NCBI GenBank assembly: GCA_035556075.1
Contig: DATMFQ010000047.1
Coordinates: 1 to 64,000 of the forward strand
Direction: 5' to 3'
DNA length: 64,000 nucleotides
Source of the DNA: 73-13 sp035556075
GTDB taxonomy: Bacteria > Actinomycetota > Actinomycetes > Actinomycetales > Microbacteriaceae
Positions within the stretch are counted from its first letter, which is position 1; every line of letters begins with the position of its first letter. Under the pieces are notes generated by a model that was not told the DNA's origin, did not search any database, and worked only from the letters and a program-made list of their open reading frames with translations. Shown piece after piece: positions 51,756 through 58,284 of this stretch. Both the position numbers and the translations under genes were made by a program.

Positions 51756-52505
51756 ATGAGCCAGTTCTCCACCAGCCCAGCCCTCGTCCTCCTCCCCGCG
51801 GTCGACATCGCCGAGGGTGAGGCCGTCCGCCTCGTCCAGGGCGAGCTCTCGCAGGAGACCTCCTACGGCGACCCGATCGCCGCCGCGCACGACTGGGTCG
51901 ACCAGGGCGCGGAGTGGATCCACCTCGTCGACCTCGACGCCGCATTCGGCCGGGGGGAGAACCGTGGCGTCATCAAGCGCGTCATCAAGTCCCTGCCCCG
52001 GCACGTCAACGTCGAGCTGTCGGGCGGCATCCGCGACGACGCCTCGCTCGATGCGGCCCTCGAGCTCGGTGCGAAGCGCGTCAACCTCGGCACGGCGGCG
52101 CTGGAGAACCCGGAGTGGACCGCCCACGTCGTCGGCGCGTACGGCGAGGCGATCGCCGTCGGTCTCGACGTCCGCGGCACGACGCTCGCGGCCCGAGGCT
52201 GGACGAAGGAGGGCGGCGAGCTCTTCGAGGTCCTCGAGCGCCTCGAGGAGGCCGGCTGTGCCCGCTACGTCGTCACCGACGTCCACAAGGACGGCACGCT
52301 AAAGGGCCCGAACCTTGAGCTGCTGCGCAGCGTCCTCGAGCACACCGACAAGCCCGTCATCGCCTCCGGTGGCGTCGCGACGCTCGACGACATTGCGGCG
52401 CTGCGCGAGCTCGTGCCCGATGGCCTGGAGGGTGCGATCGTCGGCAAGGCGCTCTACGCCGGTGCCTTCACGCTCCGCGCCGCGCTCGACATCGCGAGTC
52501 GCTGA
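51756..52505 (+). CDS. hisA: Phosphoribosyl isomerase (HisA / PriA)
   Basis: 249 aa TIM barrel. Catalytic Asp in LPAVDIAEGEAVRLVQGE and second Asp in YVVTDVHKDGTLKGPN; phosphate-binding VELSGGIRDDAS and ASGGVATLDDI. Isomerises ProFAR to PRFAR in histidine synthesis. In actinobacteria this protein is usually the bifunctional PriA that also does the TrpF step; the sequence alone does not prove it here. Confidence 0.94.
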   Translation: MSQFSTSPALVLLPAVDIAEGEAVRLVQGELSQETSYGDPIAAAHDWVDQGAEWIHLVDLDAAFGRGENRGVIKRVIKSLPRHVNVELSGGIRDDASLDAALELGAKRVNLGTAALENPEWTAHVVGAYGEAIAVGLDVRGTTLAARGWTKEGGELFEVLERLEEAGCARYVVTDVHKDGTLKGPNLELLRSVLEHTDKPVIASGGVATLDDIAALRELVPDGLEGAIVGKALYAGAFTLRAALDIASR

Positions 52506-52538
52506 CACCCGCTGCCGGGAGGAATGCGGGATACGGCT

Positions 52539-53306
52539 ATGTCGCATCGCTACGGCTCGACCGATGCCCACGACAGCGCGGGGCAGCCGTGGGCGGGGCG
52601 GTCCTTTCAGCCGAATCCCCGCGCCGACGATGACGGCACCGCTGACCCCGGACTGCTTGCGGCGCTCGTCGCCTTCCGGGCCGGGGAATCGGGGCAGGCC
52701 TCCGTCATTGCGGCGCTGCGTGGCGTCCGGCTGCTCGTGCCGCTGCTCGCGGAGGCCGGCGAGGTCGGGCTGACGCCGGAGGGCCGCGTCGTCGACAAGA
52801 CGCAGGAGCTTTCGCTCGTCACGGTGCAGGCGCCCTCGGGGGGCCCGGCCATCCCCGCCTTCACCTCCGTCGCCGCGATGGGTCAGTGGAATGCTGGTGC
52901 CCGCCCGGTCCCGGTCGAGTCGGCACGGGTGGCGCTCGCGGCCGGCGCGGAGTCGGCGGTGGTCGTCATCGATGCGGCGGGGCCGACCGAGTTCGGCCTC
53001 CAGCGCAGCGCCCTCGCCGCCGTGGCGACGGGGACGGACTGGGTGCCGCCGTGGTCCGATGACGAGGTGCTCGCCGCATTCGCCAGCTGCCTTGTCGAGC
53101 CGGAGATCGTCGCGGCTGATGTCCTCCCGGGCGACCCGGAGGCGCGGCTGCACGGCCCCGAGGTGCTCGTGCGCCTCGCGCTCCGGCCGGGCCTCGACCG
53201 GGCGCAGCTCGACGCGCTGCTCGGGCGCGTGCAGCAGCGGTGGGCCGCCGCCGAGGTGCTCGCCGCCCGCGTCGGCGCGTACGCCATCAGCCTCGTCGCC
53301 GCCTGA
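52539..53306 (+). CDS. SseB-family protein
   Basis: 255 aa. Contains the SseB N-terminal domain signature (VIAALRGVRLLVPLL...LSLVTVQAPSGGPAIPAFTSVAAM) and a C-terminal alpha/beta region. SseB-like proteins are conserved next to hisA/infC in actinobacteria; role unclear. Two in-frame ATGs (52524, 52539); the first has GGGAGG only 1 nt upstream, the second follows TACGGC, so the start is uncertain. Confidence 0.85.
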   Translation: MSHRYGSTDAHDSAGQPWAGRSFQPNPRADDDGTADPGLLAALVAFRAGESGQASVIAALRGVRLLVPLLAEAGEVGLTPEGRVVDKTQELSLVTVQAPSGGPAIPAFTSVAAMGQWNAGARPVPVESARVALAAGAESAVVVIDAAGPTEFGLQRSALAAVATGTDWVPPWSDDEVLAAFASCLVEPEIVAADVLPGDPEARLHGPEVLVRLALRPGLDRAQLDALLGRVQQRWAAAEVLAARVGAYAISLVAA

Positions 53307-53339
53307 CCCGGCCCTCGCAGCGTCGTTGCCGCTCGCGGC

Positions 53340-53687
53340 TCAGTTGACCGGGCCGGTCCACTTCTCGCCTGGGCCCTTGCCAGGCTCATCCGCGATGGGG
53401 GAGGCCTCGCGGAAGGCAAGCTGCAGCGACCGCAGTCCGTCCCGCAGCGGGCGCGCGTGCAGGTCAGCGATCTCGGGGGCGCCAGCGGTGATGAGCCCGG
53501 CGAGCGCATTGATGAGCTTGCGGGCCTCGTCGAGGTCGACCTCTTCGCCCGCGTCGGGGGACTCGGACAGGCCGAGCTTGACGGCGGCCGCGCTCATGAG
53601 GTGGACCGACACGGTCATGATGAGTTCGACGGCCGGCACCTCCGCAATGTCCCTCGTCGCGTCATCGATCAGTGTCTCGTCGCTCAT
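53340..53687 (-). CDS. DUF1844 family protein
   Basis: 115 aa. Sequence DIAEVPAVELIMTVSVHLMSAAAVKLGL followed by DLDEARKLINALAGLITA matches DUF1844, a small helical protein commonly encoded opposite infC in actinobacteria. Function unknown. Convergent with the SseB gene, divergent from infC across a 230-nt gap. Confidence 0.88.
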   Translation of the reverse strand: MSDETLIDDATRDIAEVPAVELIMTVSVHLMSAAAVKLGLSESPDAGEEVDLDEARKLINALAGLITAGAPEIADLHARPLRDGLRSLQLAFREASPIADEPGKGPGEKWTGPVN

Positions 53688-53699
53688 GGTGCCTTCTGC

Positions 53700-53705
53700 T
53701 AGACT
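53700..53705 (+). promoter_or_regulatory. Candidate -10 element of the infC-rpmI-rplT operon
   Basis: TAGACT, about 213 nt before the infC start codon, implying a leader of about 200 nt that contains alternative stem-loops. Confidence 0.55.
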
Positions 53706-53802
53706 TTGTGCGGCTTCCGGGCGACTTGCCCGCGAGGCTCGAAGTGGAGATCACTCCCACCTGGCAGCCGCTCTACGAGGTTACCGGGTAGTTGCACTCC
53801 GC

Positions 53803-53868
53803 CGGACCGCACCCAGTGCGGGCGGCAGCTGTGAAGGGTGCAGGCGGTCCGCATTCGTGCGGGACCGC
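53803..53868 (+). promoter_or_regulatory. Structured leader of infC with mutually exclusive hairpins
   Basis: Segment 1 CGGACCGC (53803-53810) and segment 3 GGACCGC (53862-53868) are both complementary to segment 2 GCGGTCCG (53844-53851). Segment 1 can also be taken up by the small hairpin CCGCAC-CCA-GTGCGG (53807-53821). So 1:2 and 2:3 pairing exclude each other, as in attenuators. No T-run follows 2:3. The Shine-Dalgarno of infC lies 37 nt downstream. Confidence 0.5.
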
Positions 53869-53917
53869 GAGGACGCAGCGCTCCACGGGTGCCCAACGAA
53901 CCACGAAGGAGCAGCGC

Positions 53918-54496
53918 ATCACTGATCCGCGTACCAATGACCGCATCCGGGTCCCCGAGGTCCGCCTCGTCGGCCCGACCGGAGAGCAGGTTGGCGTCGT
54001 CGCTATTGACGTCGCCCTGCGGCTCGCCCGGGAAGCGGAACTCGACCTCGTCGAGGTCGCGCCGAACTCGAAGCCGCCCGTGGCCAAGATCATGGACTAC
54101 GGGAAGTTCAAGTACGAGGAGGCGCGGAAGGCGAAAGACGCCAGACGCAATCAGGCCAACACCGTCCTCAAGGAGGTCCGGTTCCGCCTGAAGATCGACA
54201 AGCACGACTACGAGACGAAGCGCAAGCACGCCGCTGAGTTCCTCCAGGCGGGGGACAAGGTCAAGGCGATGATCCTCTTCCGGGGCCGCGAGCAGTCGCG
54301 TCCGGAGGCCGGGGTCCGCCTGCTGCAGCGCTTCGCCGAGGAGGTCGCGGAGTATGGCTCGGTCGAGTCGACCCCGACGATTGACGGGCGCAACATGGTC
54401 ATGATCATCGGGCCCCACAAGAACAAGGCCACCCTGAAGGCCGAGGCGGCGAAGCCCGCCACGGCCCCGGCCGCGCAGACCACCCCCGCCGAGTAG
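53918..54496 (+). CDS. infC: Translation initiation factor IF-3
   Basis: 192 aa. N-domain begins ITDPRTNDRIRVPEVRLVG, linker with YGKFKYEEARKAKDARRNQ, C-domain KEVRFRLKIDKHDYETK ... FRGREQSRPE. Prevents subunit joining and proofreads the start codon. The start is an ATC codon: GAAGGAG sits 6 nt before it and homology begins exactly there, with no ATG/GTG/TTG nearby in frame. A non-standard start allows IF-3 to limit its own synthesis, as known for AUU-started infC in E. coli. The last about 15 residues are Ala/Thr/Pro-rich. Confidence 0.92.
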   Translation: MTDPRTNDRIRVPEVRLVGPTGEQVGVVAIDVALRLAREAELDLVEVAPNSKPPVAKIMDYGKFKYEEARKAKDARRNQANTVLKEVRFRLKIDKHDYETKRKHAAEFLQAGDKVKAMILFRGREQSRPEAGVRLLQRFAEEVAEYGSVESTPTIDGRNMVMIIGPHKNKATLKAEAAKPATAPAAQTTPAE

Positions 54497-54524
54497 CGCT
54501 CGGCGAGCCTAGGAAGAGAAGAAG

Positions 54525-54716
54525 ATGCCGAAGCAGAAGTCGCACTCCGGTGCGAAGAAGCGTTTCAAGGTGACCGGTACCGGCAAGGTCATGAAGCAGC
54601 AGGCGGGTATGCGCCACAACCTCGAGGTGAAGCGCTCGAAGGTCAAGCGCCGCCTCAACCAGGACAAGGTGCTCGCCCCGGCCGACGCCAAGGTCATCAA
54701 GCGGCTGCTCGGCTGA
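54525..54716 (+). CDS. rpmI: 50S ribosomal protein L35
   Basis: 63 aa, very basic; MPKQKSHSGAKKRFKVTGTG and KVMKQQAGMRHNLE are the L35 signature. GAAGAGAAGAAG-type purine-rich stretch before the ATG. Middle gene of the infC-rpmI-rplT operon. Confidence 0.98.
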   Translation: MPKQKSHSGAKKRFKVTGTGKVMKQQAGMRHNLEVKRSKVKRRLNQDKVLAPADAKVIKRLLG

Positions 54717-54745
54717 GCTGACGGAAGACGTAAGGAGAAGAAGAC

Positions 54746-55126
54746 ATGGCACGCGTCAAGAACGCCGTCAACTCGCACAAGAAGCGCCGCACGATCCTCG
54801 AGCGCGCCGAGGGCTACCGCGGGCAGCGCTCGCGCCTCTACCGCAAGGCGAAGGAGCAGGTCACCCACTCGCTCGTCTACGCGTACCGCGACCGTCGCGC
54901 TCGTAAGGGTGAGTTCCGCGCCCTGTGGATCCAGCGGATCAACGCCGCGGTCCGGGCCGAGGGTCTCACCTACAACCGCTTCATCCAGGGGCTCGGCCTC
55001 GCCGGCATCGAGGTGGACCGCCGTCTGCTCGCGGAGCTCGCCGTCAACGAGCCGAAGGCGTTCCAGGCGATCGTCGACGCCGCCCGCAAGGCACTCCCGA
55101 CGGACGTCAACGCGCCGAAGGCGTAA
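54746..55126 (+). CDS. rplT: 50S ribosomal protein L20
   Basis: 126 aa. MARVKNAVNSHKKRRTILE, GYRGQRSRLYRKAKEQV and LWIQRINAAVRAEGLTYN are standard L20 sequence. AAGGAGA precedes the ATG. Binds 23S rRNA early in assembly and, in several bacteria, represses this operon. Its stop codon overlaps the ATG of the next gene by one base (TAATG). Confidence 0.98.
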   Translation: MARVKNAVNSHKKRRTILERAEGYRGQRSRLYRKAKEQVTHSLVYAYRDRRARKGEFRALWIQRINAAVRAEGLTYNRFIQGLGLAGIEVDRRLLAELAVNEPKAFQAIVDAARKALPTDVNAPKA

Positions 55127-55935
55127 TGCCCCGTCGTCTGCCACTGACCGGCGCTCGTGTGTTGATCACGGGCGCCGGTTCTGGCATTGGGCGACGGATG
55201 GCGCTCGGGGCCGCCGAGCGCGGCGCCGAGGTCGTCATTTGGGACATGAATGCGGCGGCCGCCACCCGCGTCGCCGACGAGATCACTGCCGCGGGTGGGC
55301 AGGCCTCGGCCACGGCGCTCGACGTGACCGACGCCACCGCGGTCGCGGCGGAGGCCGTCGCGGCCGGGCCGGTCGATGTCCTCATCAATAACGCCGGTGT
55401 CGTCACCGGCAAGCGACTCCTCGAGGCAAGTGAGGCGCAGATCCGCCGGACGTTCGAGGTGAACACGCTCGCGCTGTATTGGTCGACTCGCGCATTCCTG
55501 CCGGGCATGCTCGAGCGCGGCCGAGGCAAAGTGGTCACGATCGCGTCGGCCGCCGCACTCGTCGGGGTCGCGAAGCAGACCGATTACGCGGCCTCGAAGT
55601 GGGCCGCGTTCGGGTTCACCGAGTCGCTGCGCGCGGAGCTGCGCAAGGATGCCGCACCCGTCTCGACGCTCATCGTCGCCCCGTACTACATCGACACGGG
55701 CATGTTCGCGGGGGTGCAGACCAGGTTCCCCGTGCTGCTGCCGATTCTGCAGGAGCGCGATGTCGCGCGGAAGGTGCTCGACGCGATCGAGTCGGGGCGG
55801 CAGCAGCTCATCATGCCGCCGTTCTCGGCGCTGACCCCGGCGCTGCGCATGCTCCCGGTCGTGGCGATGGATGCCCTCGCTGATGCGCTCGGCATCAATT
55901 CGACGATGGACGAGTTCACCGGGCGCACGCCGTGA
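55126..55935 (+). CDS. Short-chain dehydrogenase/reductase fused into the ribosomal operon
   Basis: 269 aa classical SDR: VLITGAGSGIGRRMALGAAERGAEVVIWDMN (Asp, NAD preference), NNAGVV, Ser in TIASAAAL, YAASKWAAFGF, and a C-terminal RMLPVVAMDALADALG segment as in the retinol dehydrogenase/SDR16C-like group. Starts within the rplT stop codon (TAATG) and overlaps the next methyltransferase gene by 4 nt, so it is translationally coupled on both sides, an odd place for a metabolic enzyme. Substrate unknown. Confidence 0.87.
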   Translation: MPRRLPLTGARVLITGAGSGIGRRMALGAAERGAEVVIWDMNAAAATRVADEITAAGGQASATALDVTDATAVAAEAVAAGPVDVLINNAGVVTGKRLLEASEAQIRRTFEVNTLALYWSTRAFLPGMLERGRGKVVTIASAAALVGVAKQTDYAASKWAAFGFTESLRAELRKDAAPVSTLIVAPYYIDTGMFAGVQTRFPVLLPILQERDVARKVLDAIESGRQQLIMPPFSALTPALRMLPVVAMDALADALGINSTMDEFTGRTP

Positions 55936-56714
55936 TCGACAACCCGCGTGCGCCTCGGGTGCGCCGGGTCGCGCAGTTGCTGCGCAAGTCCGTGCGGCGC
56001 GACACCGGGCTGTTCCTGCTCGAGGGGCCGCAGGCGGTCGGCGAGGCGCTCGCGAGTCGACCGGAGCTCATCGTCGAGCTGTTCGCGGTGGACACCGTCC
56101 TCGATCGGTATCCGGCAATCGCCGCGGCGGGCCCCGTGCTCGCGAGCGAGCGGGTGCTCGGCGCGATGTCGGACACGGTCACCCCGCAGGGCGTCATCGC
56201 GGTCGCACGGCAGTTCGCGGCCGGGCTCGCCGAGGTGGTCGCGGCTCGGCCGCGGCTGGTGGCGGTGCTCGAGGAGATCCGGGACCCCGGGAATGCGGGC
56301 ACCATTCTGCGCGCGGCCGATGCGGTGGGCGCCGATGCCGTCATCTTCTCGGGGGATACGGTCGACCCGTACAACCCGAAGGTCGTCCGGGCGACGACCG
56401 GCTCGCTCTTCCATGTGCCGCACGTCGTCGGCGTCGACCTCGCGACGACGGTCGCCTCGCTCCGGTCGGTCGGGCTCCAGGTGCTCGCGGCGGATGTCTC
56501 GGGGGAGGACCTCACGGCGGTGCGCACCGATGGCTCGCTCGCCGCCCCGACCGTCTGGGTGTTCGGCAACGAGGCGCGGGGGCTTGATGCCTCCCGGCTG
56601 GCACTGGTGGATCGCGTGCTTCGCCTGCCGATCTTCGGTCGCGCCGAGTCGCTCAATCTTGCGACGGCCGCGAGCGTCTGCCTCTACGAGAGCGCGTTTG
56701 CCCAGCACGCCTGA
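55932..56714 (+). CDS. TrmH/SpoU-family RNA 2'-O-methyltransferase
   Basis: 260 aa. N-terminal substrate-binding domain (RRVAQLLRKSVRRDTGLFLLEGPQAVGEAL) and SPOUT catalytic domain with motif 1 EEIRDPGNAGTILRAADAVG, motif 2 VFGNEARGLD and motif 3 LPIFGRAESLNLATAASV, which form the trefoil knot. Methylates rRNA or tRNA ribose; often located between rplT and pheS. GTG start overlaps the SDR stop (GTGA). Confidence 0.93.
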   Translation: MIDNPRAPRVRRVAQLLRKSVRRDTGLFLLEGPQAVGEALASRPELIVELFAVDTVLDRYPAIAAAGPVLASERVLGAMSDTVTPQGVIAVARQFAAGLAEVVAARPRLVAVLEEIRDPGNAGTILRAADAVGADAVIFSGDTVDPYNPKVVRATTGSLFHVPHVVGVDLATTVASLRSVGLQVLAADVSGEDLTAVRTDGSLAAPTVWVFGNEARGLDASRLALVDRVLRLPIFGRAESLNLATAASVCLYESAFAQHA

Positions 56715-56899
56715 GGCGTCGAGGTCAAGCCAGGGCGCTCCGAGTCCGCTGAGACTTTTCCAAGAAACGCCACCGAGACCGCTGATGAGCGACTGAATCC
56801 GGCGGGTTCGCCCAGTCGGCCGACGTAGCGTCGTGCTTTACCGACGACCACCCGTGTCGTCAATGCCCCAGTTCGGGGCAGCAACGAGAGGACAACGCA

Positions 56900-57166
56900 A
56901 TGCGAAGGAACTCCAAGATCATGCTCGCGACCGGCGCGACCGCCCTGGCCCTGATCGGGCTGACGGCGTGCGGGCCGACTGCGGCCGAGGAGAACCCGAC
57001 CGACACCACACCCGGCGTTGAGCAGCCGTCGACGCCGGTGCAGCCGGCGCCGGCCCCTGAGACGACGCTCCCGGGTGACGACGAGTCCGACGCCCCGGGC
57101 GATGAGGCGACTGACTCGCCGACCACGCCCGACCAGCCGGGCGATGAGGAGACCACGAAGCCCTGA
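56900..57166 (+). CDS. Small acidic lipoprotein with Pro/Thr-rich low-complexity tail
   Basis: 88 aa. Signal peptide MRRNSKIMLATGATALALIG with lipobox LTAC (Cys24), then only Pro, Thr, Glu, Asp and Gly, with DDESDAPGDEATDSP-like repeats. Mature part is probably disordered and surface exposed; no enzyme domain. GAGAGGA precedes the ATG by about 8 nt. Own transcription unit: 185 nt gap before, strong hairpin after. Function unknown. Confidence 0.75.
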   Translation: MRRNSKIMLATGATALALIGLTACGPTAAEENPTDTTPGVEQPSTPVQPAPAPETTLPGDDESDAPGDEATDSPTTPDQPGDEETTKP

Positions 57167-57183
57167 GCCTCGGGTGACTTGCG

Positions 57184-57212
57184 GGCGGGGACGGCCATTG
57201 GCCGTCCCCGCC
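57184..57212 (+). terminator. Hairpin terminator after the small lipoprotein gene
   Basis: Perfect 13-bp stem GGCGGGGACGGCC / GGCCGTCCCCGCC with loop ATT, 17 nt after the stop codon. Confidence 0.8.
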
Positions 57213-57235
57213 TTCGTCGTCCTCCGGTGCCCCGA

Positions 57236-57249
57236 TAGACTTGACGATC
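57236..57249 (+). promoter_or_regulatory. Leaderless-type promoter of pheS
   Basis: TAGACT at 57236-57241, then 8 nt to the GTG start. Confidence 0.5.
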
Positions 57250-58284
57250 GTGTCGACGCTCATCACCGAGGAGGCCGTCCGGGCTGCCGTGACCGCCGCG
57301 CTCGAGGCCATTGCGGGCGCCGAGGACGCTGCCGCGCTGCGCAGCGTCCGGAGCGCACACGCCGGTGAGGGCTCCCCGCTCGCGAGGCTCAACGCCGCCA
57401 TCAAGGACCTGCCGGGTGCGGACAAGGCCGCCGCGGGCAAGCTCGTCGGCCAGGCACGAGGCGAGGTCGGCCAGGCGCTGACCGCGCGCGAGGCCGTCGT
57501 CCTCGTCGCCGAGGAGGAGGCGCGACTCGCGGCCGAGGCTGTCGATGTCACCGCGCTGCCGGACCGCCAGCGCTTCGGTGCCCGGCACCCGCTCAGCATG
57601 CTCATGGAGCGGGTGAGCGACATCTTCATCGGCATGGGTTGGGAGGTCGCAGAGGGGCCGGAGCTCGAGAGCGAGTGGTTCAACTTCGACGCCCTCAATG
57701 TCGACGCTGACCACCCCGCTCGCAGCGAGCAGGACACGTTCTGGGTCGACCCCGTCGAGCGCCATCTCGTGCTGCGCACACAGACGAGCCCCGTGCAGAT
57801 TCGCTCGCTGCTGTCCCGGGAGTTGCCGGTCTACGTCGTCTCACCGGGCCGGGTGTTCCGCACCGACGACCTCGATGCGACCCACACCCCCGTTTTCCAT
57901 CAGCTCGAGGGCATCGCGATCGACCGGGGCCTGACCATGGCGCATTTGCGTGGCACGCTCGAGCATCTCGCCCGGGCCATGTTCGGTGAGGGCGCGCAGA
58001 TCCGGCTCCGCGCCAACTTCTTCCCGTTCACCGAGCCGAGCGCCGAGATGGACGTCTGGCAGCCGCACGCCAAGGGCGGTGCCCGCTGGGTCGAGTGGGG
58101 CGGCTGCGGCATGGTGCACCCGAACGTGCTTCGCGCGGCCGGGATCGACCCCGAGGAGTACCAGGGGTTCGCCTTCGGCATGGGCATCGAGCGCACGCTG
58201 CAGTTCGGGCATGGCCTCAACGACATGCGCGACATGGTCGAGGGCGACATTCGATTCTCGAGGCAGTTCGGGCAGGTGATCTGA
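57250..58284 (+). CDS. pheS: Phenylalanine--tRNA ligase subunit alpha
   Basis: 344 aa class II synthetase. N-terminal coiled coil, then motif 1 region FIGMGWEVAEGPELESEWFNFDAL, HPARSEQDTFWVD, motif 2 PGRVFRTDDLDATHTPVFHQLEG, and motif 3 GFAFGMGIERTLQFGHGLNDMR. GTG at 57250 preferred over TTG at 57241 because the latter overlaps the -10 box. Directly adjacent to pheT. Confidence 0.96.
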   Translation: MSTLITEEAVRAAVTAALEAIAGAEDAAALRSVRSAHAGEGSPLARLNAAIKDLPGADKAAAGKLVGQARGEVGQALTAREAVVLVAEEEARLAAEAVDVTALPDRQRFGARHPLSMLMERVSDIFIGMGWEVAEGPELESEWFNFDALNVDADHPARSEQDTFWVDPVERHLVLRTQTSPVQIRSLLSRELPVYVVSPGRVFRTDDLDATHTPVFHQLEGIAIDRGLTMAHLRGTLEHLARAMFGEGAQIRLRANFFPFTEPSAEMDVWQPHAKGGARWVEWGGCGMVHPNVLRAAGIDPEEYQGFAFGMGIERTLQFGHGLNDMRDMVEGDIRFSRQFGQVI

